A DNA stretch of 64,000 bases from Favolaschia claudopus (Eukaryota; Basidiomycota; Agaricomycetes; Agaricales; Mycenaceae): positions 186,001 to 250,000 of the forward strand of contig JAWWNJ010000166.1 of NCBI GenBank assembly GCA_037176885.1. The letters are read 5' to 3'. Shown here piece after piece: positions 34,459-46,796 of the stretch. Each line of letters begins with the position of its first letter. Within the stretch, counting starts at the first letter, position 1. Position numbers and translations under genes: made by a program. The notes beneath the pieces are model-generated. The model saw only the letters and a list, made by a program, of their open reading frames with translations, was not told where the DNA came from and did no database searches.

Positions 34459-37400
34459 ATGTCAATCACATGTCAATCACGGAGCGGGAGAAAAACACAT
34501 GTCTTTTCAATTCTTCGTCTCTTTTCTCACTCCCTCGCCCACAACGACCTCGACGATATGGACGACATTGAGGACGAGGACGTCCGCATCGCAGTCCGAG
34601 CGCTGGGGCAAATGAGGAATGGGACTAAGGGTAATTATTTAGCGGTTTCTCTACAAAAAATCGGCGTATTGAGAAAATCCATGGACCCTCAGCATTCGGC
34701 GGATTCTCCAATGAGCCCACCACCAGTAGTAGCCACCGTACCCATTCACCCACAGCCAGCTCAAGTACAACTCACACCCCGGCGCTCAGTGTCAGCTTGG
34801 CCTCCACCCACTCGACGTCGTCACCACCTCAAACGCCGCCATTAGCGCTCGACGACGACAACGAAAACCATCGGCAACGAGATCGCAAGGATCTCGGCCC
34901 GCCTCTTGGCGCTGAAGCTGGGGCGCCGACGTACCCCTCGTTGGCAAGGATGCAAAGTCTACCCCTTGTCAGCAGCGCTATTAGGGTGTATGATACAGCC
35001 AAAACCAATTCAAAGGTCGTCCAGGTGCGTAGTCGGGCTTTTTTCTGCTTGCAAAGTTACTCAAGGGGTTCAAAAAACAGTACACTTCACAATATACCTC
35101 TTCGCTTCTTCGCCATGGAACGAGCTTCCTGCCTGCGGGTTCAGGGGAGCGGATGGATGAATTCGCAGGTGGAATGTTAGATCGGGTGAGCATTTTCTGG
35201 ATTTTCCCCCTTGTTCTTCTGGTCTTTTCTTTGCGCCGCCTGGTGCTGCTCGGTGCTCTGCGGCCCCTAGAGCTTCGGTCGCTTTACCTACGCTCCTGTC
35301 GTGCTGGGCGGGATGAGCGCTTGCTTACCTCCTCAAGCTTATCACGTCGCTCCGTCCTCTCCTGTCTGGTCCTCCCCCTCCGCAGCATCTCCTCTTCGCT
35401 CGCTATCTTCTGGATTCCGCATCTTTCAGCTGATTTTCTTTTGCCCTCCTTACCGAGCACGTCGAAGACATGTGATTGCCGTCTTCAGATTGCCGTCTTC
35501 AGTGACGCTCTCATGATATTCACACTAAAATCATGCTGCCGACCAAGACATCCGACGATCCGCGTCGTGAGGGATGGCGCCGATGACGCTCGCGGCGCTA
35601 TCATACCATCGCTCGTCCGCTGACTGGTGCGGGACCCGATTCGGGTGCATATGATTTGGCACCGACTTGTCTTCTGCGCGCGCGTGCGAGAATCATGCAT
35701 GCATGCACGGAAGGACACGGCCCGCGATGGTGGCGAGCTACGACGCGGATGTTTCTTATAGAGAAGCATTTGGTGTGGGCGGGGATGGATTTTTAGTCTG
35801 GTTTTGCTGGCAGCGCTCGACTCGGCGATTTCTTTTACCTCGACGTCTTGCTTTGAGCACATATGACGATTTTAGTCGGCGTACGTTTCCATTCTGCCGC
35901 CCCGTTTTGGCCTTTACTTTGCTTTGCATTCGGTCCAGCTTTCGTTCTCGTGTTGGAACGAGATGGACGATCGACCGAGGAGCCAGCTAATCGCTTCAGT
36001 TTTTTTTTTGGCGGCGCTCTTCATCTATTTTGTTTCTTCCTTCTCCACCTTCCCCCTTCGTCCATGCTAACAATCATCTTACAGCTCGATCGATACCGCC
36101 GCCCCGCATCCTCCACCTCCACGTCTACCCCCGCCTCGGCATCCACCTCCTCCCTCCCTACGACACTACCACCACTTTCCTCCTCCTCTTCCCCCCTACA
36201 CGTCAAAACACCACAAATCCCCGGTCCATTCGACGCAAGGGGGGAATACGATCCTAGGGACTACAATCCGCATCCTCACACTCACTATCAGTATGAAGGC
36301 AAGGGAAAAGGAAAGCGGCGATACGAAGACGAACAAGGCGACGGGGACGGGGACGAGGCGATGGATCGGGATGCGGAGGGGGAGGACGATGATATGGAGG
36401 ATGGTGGGCGGCAGACGGTGGAGAGGGAGAGAGAACGAGAGAGGGGACAGGGGAGGGTGCCGGGGTGGTTGGAGGGTGAGTGGATTGCGCTGCGTTTTGG
36501 TGGTTGGCTAACTAACTGAGTGATTTTTGGATGATGCAGCGACTTCGCCGTTCGCACCTGCGCCTGGGCCGCCGCCGCCGTTGCCGCCTCTAAGGGATGG
36601 AGGAGGAGGTACGTTACTTGCTTTCTGCTGTCCCTCGTACCGTGCATATTTTTTCGCCTTCGCCTTGACCTCCACTTCTTGGCTCGTCTTCTCGTCTTCT
36701 TTCTCCTTACTCACCCATCGCCCTCGTTTAGGTCCCAACGGCACCGCCCCACCACCAGCGTCGGGAACTTCAGGCGGGGAAGTTGCTCAGCGGAGTCGGT
36801 GGCAAGCTGTTTTGTTAGAAGCTGGTGGTTTGAGTGCCGCACTGAGCGACGAGAGTATGCGGAGGTTGAGGTATTGTTTGAGTTGGCTTCAGGTACGATT
36901 CGTTTCTCCCTTGTTATCGTTTGGATTATTCTTTCTTGCCCTCAATATCTTACATGAGGAAAGAATGCTGACGCTCCATTTCATGGTATAGTATGCAACG
37001 CAACATATCGACACACAAATCCTCATCCTACGCGACTTCATCGGCTCGCTGCATCCGTACCCACCGTCTGCCCCATCGACAGCCTCTTCCTCTTCCGCGG
37101 CTCCTGCAGACCCACCTCCACCACCCGAATTAACTCCCGACCACCTCCGCACGCTCACCCATTTACGAAGCGACATTGTGCACACCATTCGTCAAGTCGT
37201 CGGCGTTGTGTCAAAATACGCTGGTGGTGCCCTGCCCGAACCCGCACGGGGACGCGTAAGGGGTTTTATCTTGGATTTACCGAGGAGGTTCAGTGCGGAG
37301 GGGCCGAGTGGGGGTGGGAGTGAGAGTGTGGCAGTAGCAGCAGCCGGGGGCGGCGGGGCGTCTGCGAGCGGAAGTGGAACAGGGAGGCGGAGCGCACCAA

Positions 37401-38185
37401 GGAGTCAGCGTGGTCCGAGTGCCGGTGTTGTTGGTGTTGGGGAGGCGGGAAGCCCGACGACGTCTGCGCCGTCGAGTCCGCATGCGCATTACCGCGCTCT
37501 GCATCCGCATGCACATGGACATGGTGGGCACAGCAGGAGGGCGTCGGCGCAGGACGGGGCGGCGGTGGAGCCGGGGAGAGCGTTGGCGGCGGCTCAGAGG
37601 GTGTTGGTCCTTGCGACGGAGAGTTTGGATATGATGCGGGGTGTGACGGCGGTGGTTAGTGATAGTTTGGATAGGGCGGATGCGTGAGTATCTTTTTCTC
37701 ATCTACTTTATGGGTGATAGACCTGATGAATCGTTTCCAGATGGGTCGATCGTCTGCGTACAGTGGGCATCCAGCGCGGAATGGACGGTCTCGCGTTGCC
37801 GGATGGATCTGGTGGGGAACACGGCGGACATCCGCATAGCGGGTGGGCAGGTGCGACCCCCGCTTGGGCTGGTGGGCCGCCACGGAGTCCAGGCGGGTAC
37901 ACCGTTACCTCGTCGACTTCGGGGACGCACAGTCCCGCTGCGTATGGGCCTACCAGTCCTATAGACGGCGGAGGTGGCATGCCATACGCCAGCGGTGCGC
38001 CCAGTCCCGCGTATGGACTTGGGTTGGCTGGGATGAGTATTGGGTCGGTGTCGTCGAGGTATTCGACGCCGGCGCCGGGGGGTGAGGGCGGGGGAGAGGA
38101 TGATGGCGGGCGGGAGAGGAAGAAGAAGAAGACGTGGGCTGGAGAGGAACGGGATCAGGAGAGGCGGATGGAGGTGGATGGGTAG
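34459..38185 (+). CDS. OPI1: Opi1-type transcriptional regulator (intact copy)
   Basis: Eight exons: 34459-34630, 34693-35024, 35081-35185, 36085-36475, 36540-36608, 36732-36892, 36992-37683 and 37741-38185, all phases consistent, 788 residues. The N-terminus is acidic (DLDDMDDIEDEDVRIAVRAL). The Opi1 domain is split into conserved blocks: about 377-427 (AVLLEAGGLSAALSDE, then CLSWLQYATQHIDTQ), about 465-510 (SDIVHTIRQVVGVVSKYAG, then RGRVRGFILDLP) and about 615-655 (ATESLDMMRGVTAVVSDSLD). Gly/Ser/Ala and His-rich linkers separate them. In yeast, Opi1 represses inositol and phospholipid synthesis genes and is held at the ER by phosphatidic acid. That role is carried over by family only. Intron 3 is 899 nt, very long for this genome. 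The start ATG is the first in the frame of the conserved N-terminal block. Confidence 0.88.
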
Positions 38186-39277
38186 GTCGGGAGGGCGTAT
38201 TCGTTCGTCGCTGGCGTTGCCTTGCCGTTCTCCCATTCGGTCCATTATAGACAGTGACACCTTCCTCAGCTTCTCCTTGCTTTCGCTTTGCTCTGCCCTT
38301 GATTTTGATTCATCATCTTCGCTGACCGCACCTTCATTTGTACCACTCCCTCAATCTTTCATACCCACTGTACATACGAGATTCCCCATTCCTTTCGTTT
38401 ACTTTCGTTCATCTTTTCTATTGTTCTTGATCGCATCTACACTCCTTCCATTTACGTGCATTTATTTCTACTGGGACTGCGTCGCAATCTTTCACTGTAC
38501 TATATCTCTCAATCGTTGCTTTTGCTCACATCTTTTTCTTTCGGTCTCATCTGTATAACTCTTCATTGTTCAGTTTCTTCTGCGAGTCTCACTGTGTGAT
38601 TCCTGTCCCCCGACCTCATCTACGTAGACTGTATTATACTTACCGTTTCCAAGCTCGACACTTGGCTTGACATAAGTTAGGGGCTCAGTACCAGGCCGCG
38701 GCAACGTCCTGTGAATTGTTTACCGAATGCGGCCCTGCATGTGAATAATTTTTTTTTGGGGATCACCACGCGTTTTGGGGATGACCTTATTTGGCTGACG
38801 GCCGGGCCGAGAAGAAGAATCCGAATCCGAGCGATGTGTGGTTGGGGTCGAATTCCAAAGAGTCAGTTAGAAGACGTTTGAATTTGCGTGGTCACGTCCT
38901 GGTGGTGCTCTTGGATTGAATTTCTACGTGAGTACGCATGCGATCAAAAGATTCAGAGAAAGTCTCGGAAAGTCATTATTTCCTTACTGGGCGACTCAAC
39001 GCCATCGATATTTGATGGATTACGTTACTTGTAGACATTTCGAGCCAAAGTGGACTCAGGAGGAGGAATTGCAGCGAGGTTCGGGAACTCGTATATATCC
39101 TGTAATACCCGGACGCTCAGCTCGACACCCGCGTGGCTATAGTACATTTTCGTTGCTTATCCATAATCCATCAAACCTCTCGCTTCGGGTCTGGCCACCA
39201 CTCAGATATTACCCTCCCAGAGCCACAAAAAGAACCTTCGGATACCGTGACAGCACACTCGGGTTCGCAATCTGGCA
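38186..39277. other. Opi1 3' flank and spacer
   Basis: T-rich sequence to about 38640 is probably the 3' untranslated region. Beyond it the sequence is unique with no supported gene; the open frame at 38916-39308 has no motif and overlaps the antisense end of the DUF6533 remnant. Confidence 0.5.
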
Positions 39278-40696
39278 TTACCAACAATCCCGATGCTTGG
39301 CCGGCTGAACGACGAGAGTTGAGTTGAGGATGAGACGGCTTGTGGTGAGGGTTGTTGCGGCCCAGATGAAGAATACTATGACGAAGAGGGAAGAGGGAGG
39401 ATATGGGGGAGATGATTGCGATGACGGTGTTTGCGATGCGGAGGGCTAGGGGGAGTGGTGATCATGAGTGAATAGTTGATATGTTAAAGATAGATGGATG
39501 TTGTAATACCGAAAAGAATCTATGGTCGATGGATCAACAGTTGCGGTGATTGATTTGAAGGAGAAGAATGTAACGACGCACAACGAAGTATACCGCACCG
39601 TCGCGGAGGAAGATGCGCGTTAAGGCGGCGTCGGGGGTGGAACCAACGGCACGCGGTCGATCGAGAGTATTCCAACAGACAGTGACGAAGACGAGAACCT
39701 CGTATACGAGCTGAGTTCCGAGTTAGCGCTGAAGATGTGGAAGATCAAATTGTCTCAATGCACCCCGACAATCCAGAGGCCGAAAACGTTCGGCTTTGAC
39801 GTGAAACTGCAGAGACCGACGCGTGAGTCGAAAATTAATACAGCTGAAGAGAATTCAGTCGAGTCGGGCTGTGTAAATAATTGAGACAGACGCACGAATC
39901 ATGTTCGAAACCGCCCAGGTTGTCATTCCTAAGCTGCCCAGCTGTGCGATGATGAAGATCAAGATTGACCAGAGTCGCAGACGGTGTGAGTGTGGAAGGG
40001 TTGTCCAGATGCGGAGGAGGACGATGAAGTTGGAGATGACGATTGAGAGCCAGCCGGCGTACGCCTAATTGTGTCAAGGAACTTCTTCGTAAGGTTGACG
40101 AGGGGAGAAGCTTAAGGTTGAAGAGCGTACCCCGAAGGAAATCCATCCTTTACATCTGCGCAAAAGTTAGTTGGGTTCATGAATATCGTTCGATTGAGGT
40201 TGCCATACGCCTAGAAAGGTGTCAGAAAATATTCGGGAAGCATCAGAGGTGGCACGCACGTTGTCCGACATGTATACTATCGAGAGGCCGCTTCGAACTT
40301 TTCGCCAGTCATTAGCGCAGAGAACTCAAGCGAAGGAGATAGAACACACGAATAGTCTGCGAGGTCAGGAATATGGGGACCATGTAACGCAGAATCAAGA
40401 ACAAGACTTTCGCGGCCGAGTTCGGTGCGCTCCATATATATTCGATCTCTACGTCCAGCGTGAGGAGATGGTCATAGAGAAGCAGCTTCGCGGTCAATGT
40501 TAGAGAGAAAATCTTCCTTCGACGGAGAAGCACGAGCGTGGCCTCACAACGTATCCGGCAGCTGAAGAGACGGCATAAGCCAAATGGGCCCTCAGTGGGT
40601 AAAAAACTAAATTATTCTCAACTCACCACTGACATAGCGGGTGATGAGCAGATTCTGCAGACCCGTAATGGCGGCTTCGAGCTCAGCGGCGCTCAT
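39278..40696 (-). pseudogene. Decayed DUF6533-type membrane protein
   Basis: On the - strand an exon chain starts at ATG 40696 (ELEAAITGLQNLLITRYVS) with a donor after 40627. It continues with LLLYDHLLTLDVEIEYIW and KVLFLILRYMVPIFLTSQTIR, the DUF6533 signature with its first membrane helix. A later exon carries YAGWLSIVISNFIVLLRIW and LWSILIFIIAQLGSLG, two more helices. The last part reads LALRIANTVIAIISP, but a 7-bp tandem duplication (CCTCTTC) shifts the frame before FVIVFFIWAATTLTTSRL. In-frame stops also occur in the middle (near the FTSKPNVFGLWIVGVH block). It was probably a seven-helix basidiomycete membrane protein of unknown role, no longer functional. Confidence 0.65.
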
Positions 40697-42153
40697 GGGG
40701 TCGGGAGGCAGCCCACCCAGCCGAACGAGTTGACGGGGTGAGAGCGAAAGATGTGGCGTTCATGTTATTATAGGGTCACCGGTCATCGTTTATGTAGAGG
40801 GTCAGCTTGCCAAGTGAGCAGAAATCAAAGTTGTTATTGAGTGGGAAGATCAGACGGACTCGGAAGAAGCCGAAGGCTGTCAATATCTCGCTTATCACGC
40901 GCTCGCATTCCTTCGTTTGTGACTTCCTGCGACTTCGCGCTGCTGCTGTGTTGCTGTTACAGTTACGCAAGAAGTCTCGTGGTCGCACTGTGTGACGAGA
41001 ACGAAGGTCAGAAATTGTTAGCTCCTCCCGCTCACGTTTCAATAGCGCAAACACTCAGATCGCTTGCTTGATATCTGCTCCACTGCTTCAATTTCGATGA
41101 ATATATTGATGGACGCCACTGCTCTATTGTACCCCAGATTGACTTCCGACGGTCGTATAAATTAGGGGCGGCCGCCGTACGTTTGCGAGGTAGGAGACCT
41201 CATAAAAATACCGTATCCATGGACCACCTCCGCCAGTGTCGACGGCTGCAATCGTAACTATGCCCATGATGGTTGTAATACGTCGATTCCATCTCTCTAT
41301 GGGTCACGCAGATGGAGGTAACAAAGTGTAGTTCTCGGTAGAGGGGGACGGAGCGAAACAGAGAACCTTTTCCCTCCCGACGATCGGTGGTGTGGACGCG
41401 AAGGCGTACATTCGAAAAGAAGGTGGAGATGATCAACGCCGGGCGGATGATCACTAGAATCAGGCCAGCATTTCAATTCACTGCGATTTGATGCAAAGGA
41501 TGTACCTCTGAGCCGACAGAGATCCCTCGGGCATGTCGAAAGAGCGGCAGTTGTACAGTTTGACGCTCGAGAATGGTAAGTCTACAGATTACCCCGGGTG
41601 CCTGCCAAATCTAAAGCGTGGCAGCAGGGTTTTATGTGGTTCTCCTTGACATACTAGTACATCGCAGTCGTTTTTGCGAAATTGGCTTGCCATCTCCGAA
41701 ACATACGGCTCTTCAAGTTTCAGCCACCCGGACCGATTCACATACACTTCGACAGGCTGGATCCGTCGCTCTCGGAAAGCTTGGTGACAGGCTCAGCTGT
41801 ATTAGAAAACTGGACGTGGTTCCATGCAAAGTCAAGTCCAAGACGTCGCTAAATCATTGATAAACACCGCAAAGTATTTCCCACCTTCACCACCAAATGC
41901 GATTCGTTTTGTGCTAGACATGGTGTACCGAAGATGAGAAACCTCGAAGGTGACTGCATATATCAGGTTTGAACCTCTTTGAACTCACTCAAATGGACAA
42001 CTCGCGGCTTGCACTTGCCGTTTCTTTCTCTCCCGATTCCCAAGGTCGACTTCCCTAATTCTCATTGGCTCAGCGAGTCCGCTCCGCACAGCGAGGTTCT
42101 CGTATACATATATATTCGGAGATGGCGACAGACGAGAGCGATCCCTCAGCCCC
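40697..42153. other. Spacer between divergent DUF6533 remnant and P450
   Basis: 1.5 kb with open frames on both strands that show no motif. It would contain the promoters of both neighbouring genes, which are divergently transcribed. Nothing further is supported. Confidence 0.45.
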
Positions 42154-44479
42154 ATGTTTGCGGTTTCCTCCCTGATTTCTTCTCATCCAACAGCGGCTGT
42201 CGCGCTATTCGCGGGAGCATTGTTCCTTGGCATGTGGAAAAGACGAGACCGTTCTACGCTCCCGTTACTACCACCAGGACCGAAGAAGTTCCCTCTCGTG
42301 GGCCATTTATTCGTTATGCCTTCAGGGAGGCAATGGGAAACATATACGGTATGGAGCAAGGAATTGGGTGAGCTCGTTTCGTTTCCGGATGAACTCCCCA
42401 GACTCATGAATAAACCGATGGTACTAGGTTCAGATGTCATTCATCTGGATCTACCTGGAACTTCCATCGTTGTCTTATCTTCTATGGAGGCGGCCAAGGA
42501 GCTATTCGAGAAACGATCCTCGCTCTATTCAGATCGGTATGTGATATACGTTTGTCTGAAAGGTTGTTCTTACGCTTCAATTTTGTGTCGAAAAAGGCCC
42601 AATTTGCCCATGCTCGTCGACCTGATGGGATGGGGTTTTTCAGTTGGTACGTGATACGCTTGCAACTAAAAGTTGATGAATGCAAAATCAATAGCTTTCA
42701 TGAAATATGGTGCGCAATTGAATCTTTTCTATAATGATCTCGGCCGGATGCGAGTCTCCGTGCAGGTGAAAGATGGTCAGTTTCGTAAAAGCGCTGTGAA
42801 CCCACATATCTGGCTGAAACGTATCTACGAAGGCGCGCTCACCGTAAACTCTTACACGACGGGTTCAACACTTCCGCCGCTAAACAATTTCACACTCAAG
42901 AACGAGCCGCTGCACACGCCGTCCTTCGTCGGATTCTACGAGATCCGCACTCTAGTTGTGGGGATGTCGTAGAACATTTCAGGCAGTGAGGGTCATGCCT
43001 TTTGTTATCGCGCCGGGGTCTTCATGGATGACTCACGAACTATTCAGCATGGCAGGAGCCCTTGTAATGGACATCACCTACGGAATCGACGTTCGAGAAG
43101 ATGAAGACCCGTACATCAGAGTAGCTGAGGAGGCGATGTATGGAATGTCGGTTGCAAGTATTCCCGGCGCTTTTCTTGTGGTGTGTCCAATACGAATCCA
43201 CTGCAGCTGCTTGGTAATTAAAATCATTGTGGTCTAGGATTCCGTGCCCATATTGCGATACGTTCCCGACTGGGTACCGGGAGCAGGATTTAAGCGTAAG
43301 GCAAAGGAATGGAAGAAGTTTGCGAGTGACTTGGTGGAAGTTCCGTTCAAAGAGACTCAACGGAATATGGTGCGCAACGAAATCATTCTGTTGGGTTTCT
43401 CAGTCTGCGAGTTGATCTCATGTATCACACAGAATCTCGGAAAGGCTCGGCCTTCGTTCACTTTCACGAATCTGCGGCGCTTGGAACTCGAAGATAACAC
43501 AGAGACAGATAAAACCAAGCGGGAAGCAGCTATTCGAGCAGCAGGGGCAAATATGTATGCTGCCGGTTCTGACACGACGGTCGCGTCTCTAGGAACTTTT
43601 GTTTTGGGCATGCTGCTCAACCCCGAGGTCCAGCAAAAAGCACAAGCTGAGCTCGACGCGGTTCTCGGACCGGGTCAGCTTCCGGATTTCGTTGACGAGG
43701 ATTCACTGCCTTATGTTAGTGCAATCGTGAAAGAGACGCTGAGGTGGAGGCCTGCTGTGCCCATCGGTGAGTTGTTCATTGATTTAACTATGTCGAGCGT
43801 ATCGTAAATTCGCAGGTGTTCCGCATTACATTATGTAACGTCGATGACGAATATCGAGGGTATAGAGTTCCGGCGAATTCTGTCATCATTGGGAACACAT
43901 GGTACATACGCAAAACCTTTCTCTCTTTTCTCTGGTGTTCATTTTCGATCTAACATTCGCTTTTCTCCCAGGGCGATTCTTCACGACGAAGTGAGCTATT
44001 TTCTTGTTTGCTGATACTGCATTTAGATTTTGCCAGACTATGTATCCAGATCCAGACATGTTCGACCCTGAGCGCTTTCTGCTTGATGGTAAACTCAATG
44101 AAGAAATAAGACACCCTGGCGCGGCTTTTGGATTTGGGAGAAGGTAGGCGAAAATTCAATCAATTAGACCCTGGACTTCTCGACTAAGCCAACGCCTGAA
44201 CAGAATTTGTCCCGGTAGGCATGTAGCTTCTTCGGCTCTCTGGATTACAATCGCGTCCGTCTTGTCGACATACAATATTGGCAAAGCTACAAATGAAGAT
44301 GGGGAGGTCATTGAGCCGACGTACGAATATTTTCTGGGGCTTATATCGTGAGTTTTCCTGTGATTTTGAATTCAGAATCTGAACCATATATGGTGGGAAG
44401 CTCCCCACTCCCTTTCAAATGTTCTTTTACTCCAAGGTCTGCACAGGCGGTGAAATTAATTCGGTCCACTACCCAGTAG
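42154..44479 (+). pseudogene. Cytochrome P450 (microsomal type) with frameshift
   Basis: Exons: 42154-42367, 42428-42536, 42597-42646, 42695-42709, an exon ending at 42985, 43048-43180, 43238-43766, 43816-43911, 43972-43990, 44037-44143, 44204-44347 and 44401-44479. The N-terminus is a membrane anchor followed by the Pro-rich hinge LPPGPKKFPLVG. The I-helix oxygen-binding block AAGSDTTV is near 43556. The ExxR motif is ETLR near 43735 and the heme loop FGFGRRICPG spans 44127-44218 across an intron. Such enzymes oxidise hydrophobic substrates at the ER with a reductase partner. Two problems: one extra T at about 43836 turns ATG-AAC into ATG-TAA-C and shifts the frame before NVDDEYRGYRVPANS, and the piece between 42710 and about 42860 cannot be spliced into frame. 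A 63-nt in-frame intron at about 43368-43430 may also be retained. Confidence 0.82.
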
Positions 44480-44889
44480 CTTTTGATGTCGCGAAACTCT
44501 GAATGAAGGTGGAAATTATAACTCGGATTGTATCTAAATCGCAATGCCAAGAATATTGAATCTGCTTAACGCAGCACTTCGGGCTGAGTATCAGACTTAA
44601 AAGTTTCAACACTTTCACCTCCAAAGCCAACACCGAAATCACCGAGCGAATGATGGCATTGATTGCCTGCCCCTCTTGTCTTCTTCCACGACCTTGTTAT
44701 TTCTTATGTTGCCTGCTGGAAGTTTGTTGGCTTCATTGACTGAGTCGTCCAACGGACAAAAGACTGAGACCTCCGAGCTGTACCAATGACTCTACGAAAA
44801 ATCAAGACACAATCTACTCCTATGAGCTCCTGTGTCGCAGGTCAAATATATAGACACGCGCCCCCAATCTTATTCTTCATCTATCCTTC
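44480..44889. other. Spacer, promoter region of the next gene
   Basis: Unique sequence with no gene. An ATATATAGA block about 40 nt upstream of ATG 44890 may serve as a TATA element. Confidence 0.5.
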
Positions 44890-46796
44890 ATGTCTATCCT
44901 AATGCACAATCCTAGAAACACTCCCTCATTCTTGCGTCGCTCGAATCCCCGCGTTCTCTTTGCTGCTTTGTTCTTGAGCTGTGTTGGATACTACGCCGGT
45001 CGTCTGTCTACCTTCTCCACGGAGGGCACATCCGAATATGAAGTTCGGCGAATATGGTCTACGCGCACACTACCGGAGCTCGAGCGAGTTACCGTTACCG
45101 TCGACGGTCCACAAGTGACGATTTTGGGGCCGCAAGTAACATTCCAGGCACCCCAGGCAACTGTCACCGTCACCACCGAGGTCTTTGTGCCTAAGGCCGA
45201 TATTTCAGAGGATGCTCCTATCGTCTTGAATGGCCCTCCGACTGAGGCATTACAAGGTGCGTCGGACTTGATTTTTCTTGATAAGTAGTGGGCTGACTCT
45301 AAACTTAGATAATTTGCGAGACGATGTGCAATACATCACTTCGTTTCCGGGCACGGGATTCAGTGAGCGCCTCCTGGCTTCTTCGTTTGCCCGGTACTGA
45401 CTCTGCTCTATCCAGCAAACGATGTCATGGCATTTGTACGCTATCTATTCATCACTTTCGCGTCTGCATGCCTGACGATGTATCTGTAGATGAACCTACT
45501 GTATCTCGCCATATTAACCCAACGAGTCCCCATAATGCCTTTCTTCACCCCAACTCACGTCACAACTGCTGCCCGTAAAACTGTTCCTCCCATCGACTTT
45601 GGTGTTATATTCGACATCCCACGGCTTTCGAAGGGATTAGGGATGCCTGTGCTCGAATGGTGGCAAGTCAAAGTGCGAGCGCATTCACTCTCCCGCTTCC
45701 CATGCTGACCCAACCCGTAGGATCGAAGTAGCAAGACGATCGATCCATTAGGCTGCTGGAGTATCTGGAAAGCCGTCAGTACAAGAAACAAGGACGCCCA
45801 TCCTTCTACCGCGCCCAATACCCTTCATCTCGGCGAGTCCTGCCATCAGCGTTTGTTCAGTAGAATAACCTGCGTCTGACAGATATATCGTGGACTACTC
45901 CCCCTACGTGGATCAAGCTCCTCAAAGACTTGCCCGAAGAGCCGCACGCGCGATTTACCTCCCTCATGGCCCTCACCTTTCCCGACTTGCGGGGCAAGAG
46001 CCTTCGGCCCTCGACGCCTTCGCCCCGTCTCAAGTTAACGCTGCCTCCCGATGACCGTCTTGTCTGCTTTGATAACATGTATTGGATCGCGAATGTCGAG
46101 GTGCGTGCCACACTATCCATCATTTTCCTTTGTCGAGACTTCTCATTCCATCATCCAGCCGCACGAGTTGACGCACGACTACAGTACCACCTGGCGCTTC
46201 GTTGGGAAGAATCTACACTGGAACCCACGGATAGAGGGGCTGGCGCGCGATTACATCCGCCAGACATTCAGCCTCCCCGACTCGGAGCCCATACCTCCCG
46301 TACGTCCTCTCTACATCCGTCGAGATTCAAGCTCACAACAATCCTCCTCGGCTGCCACAGTACATCACTATCCACGTCCGTCACAACGACTTTGCCAGCT
46401 GGTGCAAATTCCCCGTCGACGAATGCTTCGCCCCGCTTTCCGCCTTTGCGCGCCGCGTCGAAGAAGTCAAAGATGAGCTCCGCACCACAAAAGGCATCTC
46501 CGTCGAGCGCGTCATCGTCACCAGCGACGAGAAGAACAGCACGTTTTGGGACGAAGTAGCCTCGTTTGACTGGTATCGCGTCGACCATCGCAAAAACGGT
46601 GGACACGTACGGCGGGTACACGTACGGCGGGTGGTATCCCATTCTTATCGACGCGGCGATTCAGTCGGGCGGGATGGGGTTGGTTGGGACGGATCTGTCG
46701 ACGGTGTCGATGATTGCGGCGCATCGGGTCAAGGCATGGCAAGGGGGTGCGTCGCGGATGGTGAAGTGGGGTAGACCGGGGGCAGACGATCATTAA
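44890..46796 (+). pseudogene. O-fucosyltransferase-like type II membrane protein, frameshifted
   Basis: Eight exons: 44890-45256, 45309-45362, 45416-45435, 45490-45672, 45721-45832, 45883-46100, 46159-46299 and 46361-46796. The N-terminus has a single membrane anchor (VLFAALFLSCVGYYAG, about 20-37), so the enzyme would face the Golgi lumen. The family blocks are present: SFPGTGFTNDVM, VKD...LGCWSIW, WRFVGKNLHWNPRIEGLA and HVRHNDFASWC, the last like the donor-binding HLR motif of GDP-fucose transferases. Intron 5 uses a GC donor (G|GCGAGT at 45833). In the last exon a run of five A (near 46590) in place of four shifts the frame before KTVDTYGG; the shifted frame then continues to WGRPGADDH and TAA 46796. 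Either a young pseudogene or a homopolymer sequencing error. Confidence 0.75.

Noticed and set aside
38040..38558. 172-codon + frame at the end of Opi1
   Set aside because: The first part is an alternative frame of the last Opi1 exon and the rest is T-rich 3' flank.
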